A model generated the notes under the pieces. The model saw only the letters and a list, made by a program, of their open reading frames with translations, was not told the DNA's origin and did no database searches. The position numbers and the translations under genes were made by a program. A stretch of DNA of 64,000 nucleotides from Gracilimonas sediminicola (GTDB lineage Bacteria > Bacteroidota > Rhodothermia > Balneolales > Balneolaceae). Positions 15,843 through 26,029 of the stretch are shown one piece after another (position 1 is the first letter of the stretch; the number at the start of each line of letters is the position of its first letter). Location of the stretch: contig NZ_JANDBC010000003.1 of NCBI RefSeq assembly GCF_024320785.1, positions 186,001-250,000 of the forward strand, written 5' to 3'.

Positions 15843-16439
15843 CTAATGTGGACGAGGGGAAAGAAAGTGGGATCCGTGCACATGCACGTTTTGCACCTTC
15901 CAGGCTAATTTCTCAATTAAAGAGGAGGGAGCTTTGAAAAGAACAACCGAGTCTGCTTTTCTGACTACCATACGATCCAGTTGATCAAACTCTTTGAATT
16001 CAAGAACTACAGGTGCTTTAATCTTATGTACCTTTCTGAGAAAATATTTTTCCTGTGGGGAAGCATACTTGACAGCAGATCCGGTGAATCCGGTATAGAC
16101 GCCATTAAGCTGTTCTGCATTCTTAAAGATGACAAGAGGCGCTTTTTCATCAATAGAAGAAATACAGTTACCGATGTTGGTATAACTTTCTTCTTCATAA
16201 GGTGTTACGATTTCAGCCAAATCAATGATTACTGCTTCACCTATAATTTCTCTTTTAAGTTCATCAAGAGCAGCTTCGCGATTGGTGGTAAAAGGTCCTG
16301 CATAAACAATCAGTGTATGCTCAGAATCGCCGAGGTCTCTGAATTTTTTTAGAAACTCTTTATAGTTCACACTGTTGTATTCAAAAGTATTCTTTGCGTC
16401 CATATTCGAAAACTGTACCTGATTATTGATGAGCTCCAA
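15843..16439 (-). CDS. Protein of unknown function, possible degenerate AAA-like domain
   Basis: 198 residues, no signal peptide or membrane helix. The pattern LIVYAGPFTTNREAALDEL resembles the strand-loop-helix of a P-loop, but it lacks GK[ST]; APLVIFKNAEQLNG looks like a degenerate Walker B (D replaced), followed by KAPVVLEF like a sensor strand. I infer an AAA-like fold that does not bind nucleotide in the usual way. The ATG at 16403 is an alternative start. It lies 3 bases before the MATE gene, so the two are probably co-transcribed. Confidence 0.55.
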   Translation of the reverse strand: MELINNQVQFSNMDAKNTFEYNSVNYKEFLKKFRDLGDSEHTLIVYAGPFTTNREAALDELKREIIGEAVIIDLAEIVTPYEEESYTNIGNCISSIDEKAPLVIFKNAEQLNGVYTGFTGSAVKYASPQEKYFLRKVHKIKAPVVLEFKEFDQLDRMVVRKADSVVLFKAPSSLIEKLAWKVQNVHVHGSHFLSPRPH

Positions 16440-16472
16440 AGGTAGCGGTTAGAACGATTGTAAGAAAGGCTT

Positions 16473-16511
16473 AAAACAAAAAAAGTCCGCCTTGGGTAAG
16501 GCGGACTTTTG
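16473..16511 (-). terminator. Terminator of the Ig-repeat lipoprotein gene
   Basis: A perfect 11-bp stem AAAAGTCCGCC (16481-16491) / GGCGGACTTTT (16500-16510), followed on the minus strand by a T-rich run. It ends the transcript of the large gene at 16534 and can also act on the other strand. Confidence 0.9.
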
Positions 16512-16533
16512 AATTTAAAAAGTTAGAGTAAGA

Positions 16534-19500
16534 TTAATTAGTGTTAACGGGAGTTCCTCCATTATTCTCCAGTCTTCTAACGCCATAGATTCCACTAAAG
16601 GTAGTTACGTTTCCAGAAGGAGTAATTACTCTTATCTGTAGAGTGATGTCAGCGGGAGCACTGCTGTCTTCGTCCGTATCACGTATTGAGAACTGGAATT
16701 GAGTTGCACCCGGCCCCGGATTAATATGGTCGCCAAGCGTAAAGTTAGCATCACCAGTAACTTCAATTCCATCGCCACCATCAATTTGAATTTCGGTACC
16801 TGCAGGCATTGGGTTGCCGTTGAGGTCTTGTACAACATAATCAAACGTAGCACCACCACCTGGAGCCAATGTATCAAAAGGCATAGCATCCGGTGTACTG
16901 ATATTAGCTGCTGAAGTAGAGAATACAAGAGGGGCAGTTTGAGTAATAAACTGGCTGTTTTCATCTATTGTTCTTGCAGTAACTGTTAAGTCACCATCAT
17001 TTAGCGGACCTCTCGGATTACCGGATTGTAGCGTTACAGAAGCTCTTCCTAATTCATTGGTATGATCTACTGCTGAGCCTTCAATAACACCTCCTGTAGT
17101 TTCAAAGTAAACAGCGGTTCCGGGTTTTACAGGATTGCTAAACTTATCACCTACAATAACTTCTAATGTTGTGGTTGTTCCATTAATATTGAAGCCTTCA
17201 ATATTTTTGGTAGTAGGGGCAATACTAAAGTGCGCTAAGTCAGGAAATCCACCATGAATGGTAATAGCAACAGGATTTGAGCGAATAGTTGATGGAGCAA
17301 AAGGAGGTTCAATCCTTGCTTGAATTTGCAGAACTCCGGCAGTATTACCACTAAATACGTTAGTTGTTACTCTGCCTGTTGAGTTAGTGGTTGCTACAGC
17401 CGGTAATACACCTTCACCGCCACCGGGACCTTGAATGATTTCAAACTCTACATCAACAGGGCCGTCTAAATCTAATGGCCGTCCCGCTGAATCCTGAACC
17501 TGAAATGTTAGAGATGAGTTTACAATACCACCGGTTTCCTTAATGTTAATAGTATTTCTCTGTACGTTTTCAAGAACAATGGCAGCCGGAGCACTTGGTG
17601 TTCCTGAAACGCCACCGCCTGTTCCATAAATAGTTAACTCACTGTTTGTAGTAACAGTACCGGATGGGGAAGTAGCTGTAATATAGATGGTTTCAGATTT
17701 ACTGAAATTACTTGCAGCGGTAGCTGTGAAGCTGAATTCGGTTGTACCTTGTCCTGCTGTAAGTTCATTGGGCATTGTATAAGATGTAACTCCCGTTAAA
17801 TTAACACCACCATTACCACCGGTAACAACCTCTATTGTAGTACCTGCCGGCATAGGATTACCATTCAGGTCGATAACTTCATAACCTATATCGAAACTTT
17901 CATCAGGACCTAATTCCAGCTCCGTGATATCCGGTGTGATATTGGCTTTGGAGGTTGAGAAGATGAAAGGGGAAGTTTGAGAAATCTCATTTCCATCAGC
18001 ATCGGTAGTTTTGGCAGTTACCAATCCCTGGCCGTTGCCGGGTCGAGGGTTTCCGGCATAAAGAGTGACTTCGGTATAGCCCGTTTCATCAGTATGCCCA
18101 TTTCCCGAACCATCAATGACACCTCCGGTAGTTTCAAAGTAAACCGCAGTTCCGGGTTTTACAGGGTTACTGAACTCATCACCGGCTCTGACCTTATAGG
18201 TAATAGCAGCGCCATTTCTATCAAAACCTTCTATGTTAGTTACGGTTAGAGGTTCTAATGTGAAATGATTGGCATCAGGAAATCCGCCATGAATGGTTAC
18301 AGAAACAGGCTTCGATATAATAGACGTGCCAACCACTTGCGCTTGAATTTGTACTACACCGGCCGTATTTCCGGCATTTAGGTTAGAAGTGGCCCTTCCC
18401 TGAGCATCTGTTGTAACAGTTGTAGGAGTAATGCTCGCCCCACCGGGGTTAGATAAAATAGAGAATTGGACGTCAACAGCACTTTGTGAATTTAATGCAC
18501 GTCCTGCTGAATCCTGAACTTGGAAAGTAAAGGTTGAATTCGTTGTTCCACCTGACTCTGCAATATTAATGGTTTCATTACTCAGGCTAATCAATTCCAT
18601 CGAAGCAGGTTCTTCGGGGTCACCTGCAACAACGCCACCGGTAGTGGCTACAACTAAAGCTCTGTTTGTAATTACACCGGTAGGAGAGGTTACTTTAATG
18701 ACTACATTAGCACTACCATCAAAACTTTGATTTGCATTAATATTAAAGGAAAAATCAGTGATTCCGTTACCTCCCGTTAGCGCATCTTCGATAGTTTGGG
18801 AGGTATTACCGCTTAAGGATAATGCATTAGTCTCGCTTGTAACATTGACGGAGGTACCTGCAGCCATGGGGTTTCCGTTTTTATCGGTAACGGTAAAATC
18901 AACAGTTTGATTATCACCGGCAGCTAATACAATCTCAGTATCATTGAAATCAGTGGTTATGTCAGCTTTCGAAGTAGTAAATAAGAAATCAATGGTTGCC
19001 GGTATTTCTGTGTTATCTTTATCAACAGTAGTCGCTGTTACCGTTCCTGTTCCATAGTCTGCGGGATTAAGACTTACACTTGCCTCTCCATCATCATTGG
19101 TATGATTTTCAGAAGAGCCGGTAATTACTCCGTTATCCGTCTCAAAATAAACAGCAGTCCCAGGTTTAACAGGGTTACTGAACTCATCCCCTAATAATGC
19201 ATTAACAGGCACTCTAAGCTCATCTGATAACTCATAATTAAAGTTTGAAGATGATAAAGAAAAGTTGCTTGCTGTTGGAAAACCTCCATGGATAGTTACA
19301 GCTACCGGTTTTGAAAGAATGCTGGTTCCATCCACTTGCGCCTGAATTTGGACCACACCGGCGGTATTTCCAGCATTAAGGTTAGAGGTTACACGCCCTT
19401 GGGCATCTGTTCTTGCAGTTGTTGGGGTAATGCTTGCTCCCCCGGGGTTAGAAAGTATGGAGAAAGATACATCTACGGCACTTTCAGAATTTAAAGATCG

Positions 19501-21144
19501 ACCGGCTGAATCTTGTACTTGAAAAGTAAAAGCGGTGTTTGTTAATCCACCGGATTCAGCAATGTTAATAGTTTCGTTCGCCAATGAGACCAGTTCCATT
19601 GAAGCCGGAGCTTCAGGGTCACCTGCAACTACTCCACCTGTAGAGCTGATTACTATATTATCTGTACTTGTTACCCCGGATGGTGAGGTTACATCTATTG
19701 AAATATTTTGTGTTCCGCTAAAATCTTCTCCAACAGAGGCATTAAAACTGAAAGAAGTGATTCCGTTACCCCCACTAAGTTCATCACCTAATGTAGTAGA
19801 AGTTGTTCCACTTAGAGTAATAGAACCTTCTGTTGATACCTGAATAGAAGTACCCGCAGCCATAGGGTTACCATTTCTGTCAGTCACAGTATAGTCAATG
19901 CTGGTACTCTCTCCGGGATTTAAAGAAATTTCATCAGTAGCTACTATATTTGCTTTAGAACTTGAAAATAATAAACCAAGGCTTTGTTGAATCTCCTGAT
20001 CATTTTTATCCACCGTTGTAGCTGTAACAGTTGTACTTCCTGTTCCATCGGGATTCAGGTTCACTGTGGCTTTACCTTCCTCGTCAGTATGACCTTCCGC
20101 TGATCCGGCAATAACTCCATTTGTGGCATTAAAATATACCGCAGTTCCGGGAGTAACGGGGTTACTGAATTCATCACCAACAAGCACAGAGATCGGTACC
20201 TGAAGCCCCTGTACATACTCATAGTTTAAACTGGAAGTGGAAATTGAAAAATAATTTGCATCAGGAAATCCACCATGAATAGTAATTGCTACGGGTTCGG
20301 AAGTAATGACTACTTGCTCACTGATTACCTTCCTGGCAACCTTATTGTTGTCCATGGAAGGGGTGGTATTATTTAAATCATCAAGAGAATTTGTACTTGA
20401 GCTCAAGTTTTTATTTGATACACTGGCTAAGGGGGAGAACTTTTGAACGGTTCGTTCAATTCTTGCCTGTACTTTAACTACTCCAGCGGTATTACCACTT
20501 TTTAAAGTAGCACTGGCTTTACCCTGGGCATCTGTGGTTACCGTTAAAGGTGCGATTTCTTCTCCACCGCCCGGACCAGAAACAATAGAAAACTCTACAT
20601 CAATAGCGTTAACAAGATCTATACTGTTGCCGGAAGAATCCTGCACTTCAAAGGTAATGGTACTGCTTGTATTTGCGCCTGTAGCAGCAATATTAATCGT
20701 TTCTGAGCTAAGTTCTGCTAATTGAATTGCAGCAGCACCACCAGAGGGGCCGGAAGGTCCATCATCGTCACCATCATCACCATCTCCACTTTGATCCGCG
20801 GGTAATTCAAAATTAAACCCGGTGATTTGATCTTTTGGAGTCACTTTTAAAGTTCTGTTTACTTCGGTGAAATTTGGTGCAGAAGCTGTAATGCTAAGGT
20901 CTGTAATTTCTAAAATTTCCAGAGCCCCCAGAGAATATTGGCCTGTACTGTCGGTTCGGGTAAAGGTATTACTAAACTCCCCGGGATCAGTAATCTGGAC
21001 CAAAGCATCCATAACAGGTTCACGTGTTTGTTCGTGAGTGACCTGTCCCTGAATGATGACCCCTTCATCATCGGATGATTTACAAGAGTTGATCAGAAGG
21101 GTTACGAATAAAGCCGTGCAAAGAAGTAGAGATATTTTACGCAT
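16534..21144 (-). CDS. Large surface lipoprotein with four Ig-like repeat blocks
   Basis: 1536 residues. A signal peptide ends at a likely lipid cysteine, C21 (LINSC). Residues 29-115 form a carboxypeptidase-regulatory-like beta-sandwich (GQVTHEQTREPVMDALVQI), then an Asp/Gly/Ser-rich linker at 117-136. From about 137 to 1510 come four blocks of about 335-375 residues, each starting near ETINIA (about residues 148, 523, 857, 1198). Each contains Big_1/invasin-like units (TDAQGRVTSNLNAGNTAGVVQIQAQ; GDEFSNPVKPGTAVYFET) and a third unit with DLNGNPMPAGT. The C-terminal tail is short and shows no sorting domain. Probable adhesin or surface stalk. It stands alone between two unrelated genes, with its own terminator. 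Confidence 0.85.
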   Translation of the reverse strand: MRKISLLLCTALFVTLLINSCKSSDDEGVIIQGQVTHEQTREPVMDALVQITDPGEFSNTFTRTDSTGQYSLGALEILEITDLSITASAPNFTEVNRTLKVTPKDQITGFNFELPADQSGDGDDGDDDGPSGPSGGAAAIQLAELSSETINIAATGANTSSTITFEVQDSSGNSIDLVNAIDVEFSIVSGPGGGEEIAPLTVTTDAQGKASATLKSGNTAGVVKVQARIERTVQKFSPLASVSNKNLSSSTNSLDDLNNTTPSMDNNKVARKVISEQVVITSEPVAITIHGGFPDANYFSISTSSLNYEYVQGLQVPISVLVGDEFSNPVTPGTAVYFNATNGVIAGSAEGHTDEEGKATVNLNPDGTGSTTVTATTVDKNDQEIQQSLGLLFSSSKANIVATDEISLNPGESTSIDYTVTDRNGNPMAAGTSIQVSTEGSITLSGTTSTTLGDELSGGNGITSFSFNASVGEDFSGTQNISIDVTSPSGVTSTDNIVISSTGGVVAGDPEAPASMELVSLANETINIAESGGLTNTAFTFQVQDSAGRSLNSESAVDVSFSILSNPGGASITPTTARTDAQGRVTSNLNAGNTAGVVQIQAQVDGTSILSKPVAVTIHGGFPTASNFSLSSSNFNYELSDELRVPVNALLGDEFSNPVKPGTAVYFETDNGVITGSSENHTNDDGEASVSLNPADYGTGTVTATTVDKDNTEIPATIDFLFTTSKADITTDFNDTEIVLAAGDNQTVDFTVTDKNGNPMAAGTSVNVTSETNALSLSGNTSQTIEDALTGGNGITDFSFNINANQSFDGSANVVIKVTSPTGVITNRALVVATTGGVVAGDPEEPASMELISLSNETINIAESGGTTNSTFTFQVQDSAGRALNSQSAVDVQFSILSNPGGASITPTTVTTDAQGRATSNLNAGNTAGVVQIQAQVVGTSIISKPVSVTIHGGFPDANHFTLEPLTVTNIEGFDRNGAAITYKVRAGDEFSNPVKPGTAVYFETTGGVIDGSGNGHTDETGYTEVTLYAGNPRPGNGQGLVTAKTTDADGNEISQTSPFIFSTSKANITPDITELELGPDESFDIGYEVIDLNGNPMPAGTTIEVVTGGNGGVNLTGVTSYTMPNELTAGQGTTEFSFTATAASNFSKSETIYITATSPSGTVTTNSELTIYGTGGGVSGTPSAPAAIVLENVQRNTINIKETGGIVNSSLTFQVQDSAGRPLDLDGPVDVEFEIIQGPGGGEGVLPAVATTNSTGRVTTNVFSGNTAGVLQIQARIEPPFAPSTIRSNPVAITIHGGFPDLAHFSIAPTTKNIEGFNINGTTTTLEVIVGDKFSNPVKPGTAVYFETTGGVIEGSAVDHTNELGRASVTLQSGNPRGPLNDGDLTVTARTIDENSQFITQTAPLVFSTSAANISTPDAMPFDTLAPGGGATFDYVVQDLNGNPMPAGTEIQIDGGDGIEVTGDANFTLGDHINPGPGATQFQFSIRDTDEDSSAPADITLQIRVITPSGNVTTFSGIYGVRRLENNGGTPVNTN

Positions 21145-21268
21145 AGTTTTTTCTTTTATAGAGAACTAAGGGGATACTAAGTTACAATAAAATTCATTTC
21201 AAGTTAGAAATACGTTATAAATGAGAAAGAGGAGGGAAGGTGCCCCGTAACCACACGGAATCAAAACC

Positions 21269-22489
21269 TTAAGCGTTTGCCGGTTCTGCTTTTTCGGGAT
21301 TTAGTTCAGGTTCGGGCACGTATTTCCACACTACATAGGCCATCAGAAGGATCATTGCAGTGCCCATCAGTGTATTGCTTACATACCCCTGTTGCACATA
21401 AAACGGGCCTGCTATAGAGCCGCCAACCCCGTATCCTACCTGACCGATGGCTACCAACAAACTCATTAATGACCCTCTGTTGTCGGATTTTATCAGTTGT
21501 GTTGACAAAGCCTGAAATGGGCTGATCCTCATCGCAATGAGAACCATGGCAGCAAAAAAGATGAGGTAGGCTACCCAAAATTCAGATACTACATAGGTGG
21601 TAATACCCATCACCACAGAAAGACCCAGGCAGGAAATGATGATGATCTTCTTGCGTCCGATGCGATCTGATATTTTACCGGCAATAGGACCGGTAATCAC
21701 ATTTGCCACACCCCCCACAAAGAAAAGGGTAGCAATAGCCTTGCCGTCTACTCCGAAAGAGTTTTCCAGCCAGGTGGGCAGGTAAACCACGTACACTGAG
21801 ATACTCAAAAACATCACCACATAAGCAAAAGCAACAGCCCGGACTTCACTCCGCTTGAGTAACTCGTAATATTTTGAGATCGACCCCTTAAAGGTAACTC
21901 TGTCTTTTGATAGTTCTACATTAGGTTGTGGAACTTTAAACAGGATAAGAATGAAGGTTAGAGCCATGATGCAACCAAAGAGAACAAAAGGAATCCGGAA
22001 GCCAAAAAAATCGGCGAGGAGTGTTCCGATGGGAATCCCCAAAATTTGTCCCATAGCGATACCGCTCATAATCCAGCCATTGGCCCAGCCTCTCTTTTCG
22101 TAGGGAAAATAATCTCCAACATAAGCAACAGCAGCCCCGCTCAGTACTCCACCGGCCATTCCGGCTAAAGCCCGAACGATCAGGAGTCCAACAAATGAAT
22201 CTACCAATCCGTGAAGAAATAAGAAGAAGGAGATGCCTCCGGTTCCAATCAATAAGATTTTTCGGCGTCCGATTTTGTCGGAAAGTGGCCCCATAATAAT
22301 GGCAAAAAGACCGACCATTACCGCATAAACGGTAACGAGGTTGCCTAATATTTCAAATGGAGTTCCCAATTGTTCACTGATACGGGGAAGGATGGGAGAA
22401 ATGATCATGACCTGACTACTTGCTGCAAATACAAGTAGCCAGAGGGCAAAAATAATAAGATAGGGATTGCCGTCTTGCTTCTTCGTCAT
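21269..22489 (-). CDS. MFS transporter, drug:H+ antiporter-like
   Basis: 406 residues with 12 predicted membrane helices. The cytoplasmic motif A is clear between helices 2 and 3, GPLSDKIGRRKILL, and a copy occurs in the second half, GKISDRIGRKKIII. The pattern is that of the Bcr/CflA-to-DHA1 type of efflux carriers, but the substrate cannot be read. The gene is divergent from the pilus-like operon across a 338-bp gap. Confidence 0.88.
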   Translation of the reverse strand: MTKKQDGNPYLIIFALWLLVFAASSQVMIISPILPRISEQLGTPFEILGNLVTVYAVMVGLFAIIMGPLSDKIGRRKILLIGTGGISFFLFLHGLVDSFVGLLIVRALAGMAGGVLSGAAVAYVGDYFPYEKRGWANGWIMSGIAMGQILGIPIGTLLADFFGFRIPFVLFGCIMALTFILILFKVPQPNVELSKDRVTFKGSISKYYELLKRSEVRAVAFAYVVMFLSISVYVVYLPTWLENSFGVDGKAIATLFFVGGVANVITGPIAGKISDRIGRKKIIIISCLGLSVVMGITTYVVSEFWVAYLIFFAAMVLIAMRISPFQALSTQLIKSDNRGSLMSLLVAIGQVGYGVGGSIAGPFYVQQGYVSNTLMGTAMILLMAYVVWKYVPEPELNPEKAEPANA

Positions 22490-22827
22490 TCTTAATTCTT
22501 TCGACCAAGATAGAGTGCAGACTTATAAAAAACAGTAAATAATTTTTTACGTCTTCTCATTGTTTTTAAACCTTCCATTTATGTTTTTGAGTGGCGAGCC
22601 GATGATCACAATATCACTTTAAAAAATTCAAATATTCATTTAAGAACAATATTCTTATTTCTAAAAAAAAAGTAGTTTATTGTAACAAATTAGGATATAT
22701 ATCATCATTTAGTAGCAACCCGGTAGAGCATAGTTTTCGTAGTAGAATTAAGAAATACTGGAATTTTGAAATTATATTAAAAACAGACGCATCGTCTTAA
22801 GAACCGAGAAGGGTAATTTTTAGCATT
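22490..22827. promoter_or_regulatory. Intergenic region upstream of the pilus-like operon
   Basis: 338 bases between divergent genes, very AT-rich in the middle (22600-22720). It must carry the promoters of the MFS gene and of the pilus-like operon. I see no convincing ORF, no long inverted repeat and no promoter element I can place with confidence. Confidence 0.35.
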
Positions 22828-24165
22828 ATGGGACAATTCAGGCTAAAAGCGATTTCGCAAAAAGGTAAAGTAGTTCAAACTGAATTTGAAGCTGACAATA
22901 AAAAAGAAGCTCAACTTAAAGTAGACAGGCTTTCGAAGACTAACGGATTGAAGATTCAATCGGTGGACGAGAAAGTGATGTTTATGTATAAAGTACAGCG
23001 ACCGGGCAAACCGGTGGTTACGGGTGAGCAGGAAGCCTACAGTAAAGAAGAGTTAGAAAAAGCGCTCGTTAAGCTTGGTTATAAAGTTAAAAGCATCAAT
23101 AAAAAGCTTTTTGACTTTAAAGGCGGAGTACCCCAGCAGGAAGTTGTTACCTTCATCCGGCTATCTTCTGATTTGCTGCAGCAGCAACTCCCTTATGATG
23201 AGATTCTGAACCTGCTGTACGAAGATACCCAGAACAAGCGGATGAAAGAGGTGATTAAAACCATCCAGAAAGACCTGAAGGATGGTAAAGAAGGTTCTGA
23301 GGTGTATGGAAAGCATGAAGACGTTTTCGGCAAGTTTGCAGCTTATATGTTAAGTGTTGCCTCAACATCAGGTAATATGGCCCTTGTATTTGAAAGTACA
23401 GCCAAGTTCATGGAGCGGGACGCTGAATTTAAGAAGAATATGCGCCGCGCCCTCATGATGCCTGCAGTTACGGTATTGGCTGTAATAGGGGTGGTGCTGT
23501 TTTATGTGGGTTATATTTTCCCTGCAACGGCCGAAATGTTCCTGGAAATGGATATTGCACTTCCTCCAATGACGGCCGCTACTCTCGAAATGAGTTACTG
23601 GCTCCGGGATAACTGGGTATTAATTGTGCTATCGTTCGTTATACCTATTGGAGGATTTATCTATTTTGTCCGTACACCAAAGGGGCAGTTATTCAAAGAT
23701 AAATACATTATACATTTGCCCGTTTTGGGTGATTTGTTGCACAAAACAAGTATTGAGATTTTTGCCCGAGTATTTTACACTCTATACAGTGGTTCAGGGC
23801 AAAACATCGAAGTTATTAAGGTGGCTTCTGAAGCATGCAGGAACAAATACATGGAAAAGCAGATTAAAGAAGTCGCGATACGAAAAATGTTGAAGGATGG
23901 TGCCGGACTTATCGAATCGATGGAGGCTACCGGTGTTTTTACAAATACAGCTTTAAGTAGATTCAGGCTGGGTGCTGAATCGGGTGCTTTAAGGGAAAAT
24001 GCCAAACAGCTGGCCGAGTACTACGAAATTCAAACCACCTATAAGATGCAGTCGGTAATTGATATGATTAACCTATTTATCAATATGTTTATCATGGTTG
24101 CGCTGATTGCTATTACTGTTGTTTCTTCCGAATCAGCCGTAATTCAGCCGAATTCAGGTGTCTAA
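22828..24165 (+). CDS. pilC: PilC/GspF-like inner-membrane platform protein
   Basis: Platform protein of type IV pilus/type II secretion machines that couples the ATPases to filament assembly. The 445-residue product has a soluble N-terminus (1-105) followed by two T2SSF domains: FIRLSSDLLQQQLPYDEILN at about 108-127 opens the first, and IEIFARVFYTLYSGSGQNI at about 309-327 the second. Membrane helices are near 212-232, 258-275 and 412-435. First gene of a seven-gene plus-strand run; pilB follows after 9 bases. Confidence 0.92.
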   Translation: MGQFRLKAISQKGKVVQTEFEADNKKEAQLKVDRLSKTNGLKIQSVDEKVMFMYKVQRPGKPVVTGEQEAYSKEELEKALVKLGYKVKSINKKLFDFKGGVPQQEVVTFIRLSSDLLQQQLPYDEILNLLYEDTQNKRMKEVIKTIQKDLKDGKEGSEVYGKHEDVFGKFAAYMLSVASTSGNMALVFESTAKFMERDAEFKKNMRRALMMPAVTVLAVIGVVLFYVGYIFPATAEMFLEMDIALPPMTAATLEMSYWLRDNWVLIVLSFVIPIGGFIYFVRTPKGQLFKDKYIIHLPVLGDLLHKTSIEIFARVFYTLYSGSGQNIEVIKVASEACRNKYMEKQIKEVAIRKMLKDGAGLIESMEATGVFTNTALSRFRLGAESGALRENAKQLAEYYEIQTTYKMQSVIDMINLFINMFIMVALIAITVVSSESAVIQPNSGV

Positions 24166-24174
24166 GAGTTTTAA

Positions 24175-25950
24175 ATGGGAAAAATAAATATACGCAGACA
24201 TATTGGGGATATCCTTGTAAACAAGGGTATTATCACTAAGGAGCAGTTGCAAAAAGGCTTGTCGATTCTCTCGGAAGAACCCAAAGAGAGTAACCGAAGG
24301 CTGGGGCAAATTCTTTCACAGGATCTGGGACTGAACAGGCACCTGATCATGAAGGAAATTGCCAATATCTATGCATTCCGTGAGGTTTTGAAGGATGTGG
24401 ATGAAATTCCGGGAGAAGTTCTTGATCATATCAAAGAAAACCTGGAAGATCTCCCTAAAGAGATTGTAGATGAACTGGTACACCATAAGGCACTTCCGTA
24501 TCAGAAAACCAAGAATTCCATTGTAATTGCTGCGGCTGATCCATCTGATCCTAACATTCAAAGCGTACTCAATAAGATTAATTTCAAGCAGACGGAATTA
24601 GTCTATTGTAAATACGAGTCGATTGAAGACATCCTGTCAAAAGTTTACGAGCAAAAAAATGAGTTCCTGGACCTGCTCGAAGAAATTGATTATGAAGAAC
24701 CTGATTTAGATAAGAATCAGGAAGAAATTGACGAAGAAGAGATTGATGCCGAGATCAATCAGAGTATGCTCAATTCCTTGGTGGAAGGGATGTTGGTAGA
24801 ATCAGTTCGCCAGGGAGTGAGTGATATGCACATTGTGCCGAGTTCACCAACCACCACGGATATCCGGTTCCGTGTGGATGGTAAGTTACAGCTTTGGTAC
24901 CAGCAGAAGAATGTGAAGCCGGAAGCTATTTCAGCCGTTATTAAAGATAAAACCCGTAATGTTGATCGCTTTGAGCGGGATGCCTCTCAGGATGGATTTA
25001 TTCAGCGGCAAATTGATGGCGTTGGGATTCGGTACCGGGTTTCCATTATGCCCATTGTTGGTAAGCAATACGACCGGAAGTTTGAATCTATTGTAATACG
25101 GGTTTTGGATGATCGAAATGTAATCCGTGACCTGGATAAACTGGGTTTACAGAAGCAAGCGAAAGAAAATTTCATAAAATCGATCCAGAAACCTTCCGGT
25201 ATCGTAATTATCACGGGACCAACCGGTAGTGGTAAATCAACCACGTTGGTAGCCGCCTTGTATTATGTAATTGATCCGACAAAGAATGTACTTACCGTAG
25301 AGGAACCTGTGGAGTATATTATTGAAGGAGCGAGGCAGCTAAAGATTAGTAATCATATGACCTTTGATCAGTCGATCAGGGGTATTCTCCGACATGACCC
25401 TGATATTGTACTTGTAGGAGAGATGAGGGATTTAAAGACCGCTGAAATTGCTATTAAACTGGCAAATACCGGTCACTTAACCTTTTCAACCCTTCACACC
25501 AATGATGCGCCTAGTGCGATTTCCCGTCTGTTCAAGATGGGGGTTGAGCCGTTTTTGATTGCAAATGCCGTAAACCTGGTAGTTGCCCAGCGTTTGATCA
25601 GGCGGTTGTGCAGTAATTGTAAGGAACAATTCACTCCACATCCGGAGACAGCCAAGGGCATTGGTTTCACAGATAAAGAAATTGAAGAATCTACCTTCTA
25701 CAAAGCGGTAGGATGCGAAAAATGTAATCAAACCGGCTTTAAAGGCCGTGCTGGTATTCACGAGGCGCTTTATTTCTCAAAAGAGATAAAGCAAATGATA
25801 CTGGATGCCGGTGGCGATATTGATGAAGGAGCTATCAAAGAGCTGGCAATGTCGCAAGGGATGCTTACATTGCGTGGGTCTGGCCGGGAGCGTGTGAAAG
25901 AAGGTGTTTCCACGATCGAAGAAATTGTGGCTGCAACTATTGAAGATTAA
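24175..25950 (+). CDS. pilB: PilB/GspE-like assembly ATPase
   Basis: 591 residues. An MshEN-like N-terminal domain (1-165) is followed by an acidic stretch (170-195, rich in D and E), then the GspE catalytic core. Walker A is GPTGSGKS at 348-355, the Asp box reads TVEEPVEY, Walker B is LVGEMRD, and the His box is STLHTNDA. Two CxxC pairs (C479/C482, C514/C517) make the tetracysteine zinc site seen in extension ATPases. All catalytic motifs look intact, so it should power filament extension or secretion. Confidence 0.94.
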   Translation: MGKINIRRHIGDILVNKGIITKEQLQKGLSILSEEPKESNRRLGQILSQDLGLNRHLIMKEIANIYAFREVLKDVDEIPGEVLDHIKENLEDLPKEIVDELVHHKALPYQKTKNSIVIAAADPSDPNIQSVLNKINFKQTELVYCKYESIEDILSKVYEQKNEFLDLLEEIDYEEPDLDKNQEEIDEEEIDAEINQSMLNSLVEGMLVESVRQGVSDMHIVPSSPTTTDIRFRVDGKLQLWYQQKNVKPEAISAVIKDKTRNVDRFERDASQDGFIQRQIDGVGIRYRVSIMPIVGKQYDRKFESIVIRVLDDRNVIRDLDKLGLQKQAKENFIKSIQKPSGIVIITGPTGSGKSTTLVAALYYVIDPTKNVLTVEEPVEYIIEGARQLKISNHMTFDQSIRGILRHDPDIVLVGEMRDLKTAEIAIKLANTGHLTFSTLHTNDAPSAISRLFKMGVEPFLIANAVNLVVAQRLIRRLCSNCKEQFTPHPETAKGIGFTDKEIEESTFYKAVGCEKCNQTGFKGRAGIHEALYFSKEIKQMILDAGGDIDEGAIKELAMSQGMLTLRGSGRERVKEGVSTIEEIVAATIED

Positions 25951-26029
25951 TAAGCGGAAAACTTGAAATTAAATATTAACTTAATGCATATTGCTGTTAT
26001 GCCAGTAGTAACCATTACAGGGGTTTAGT

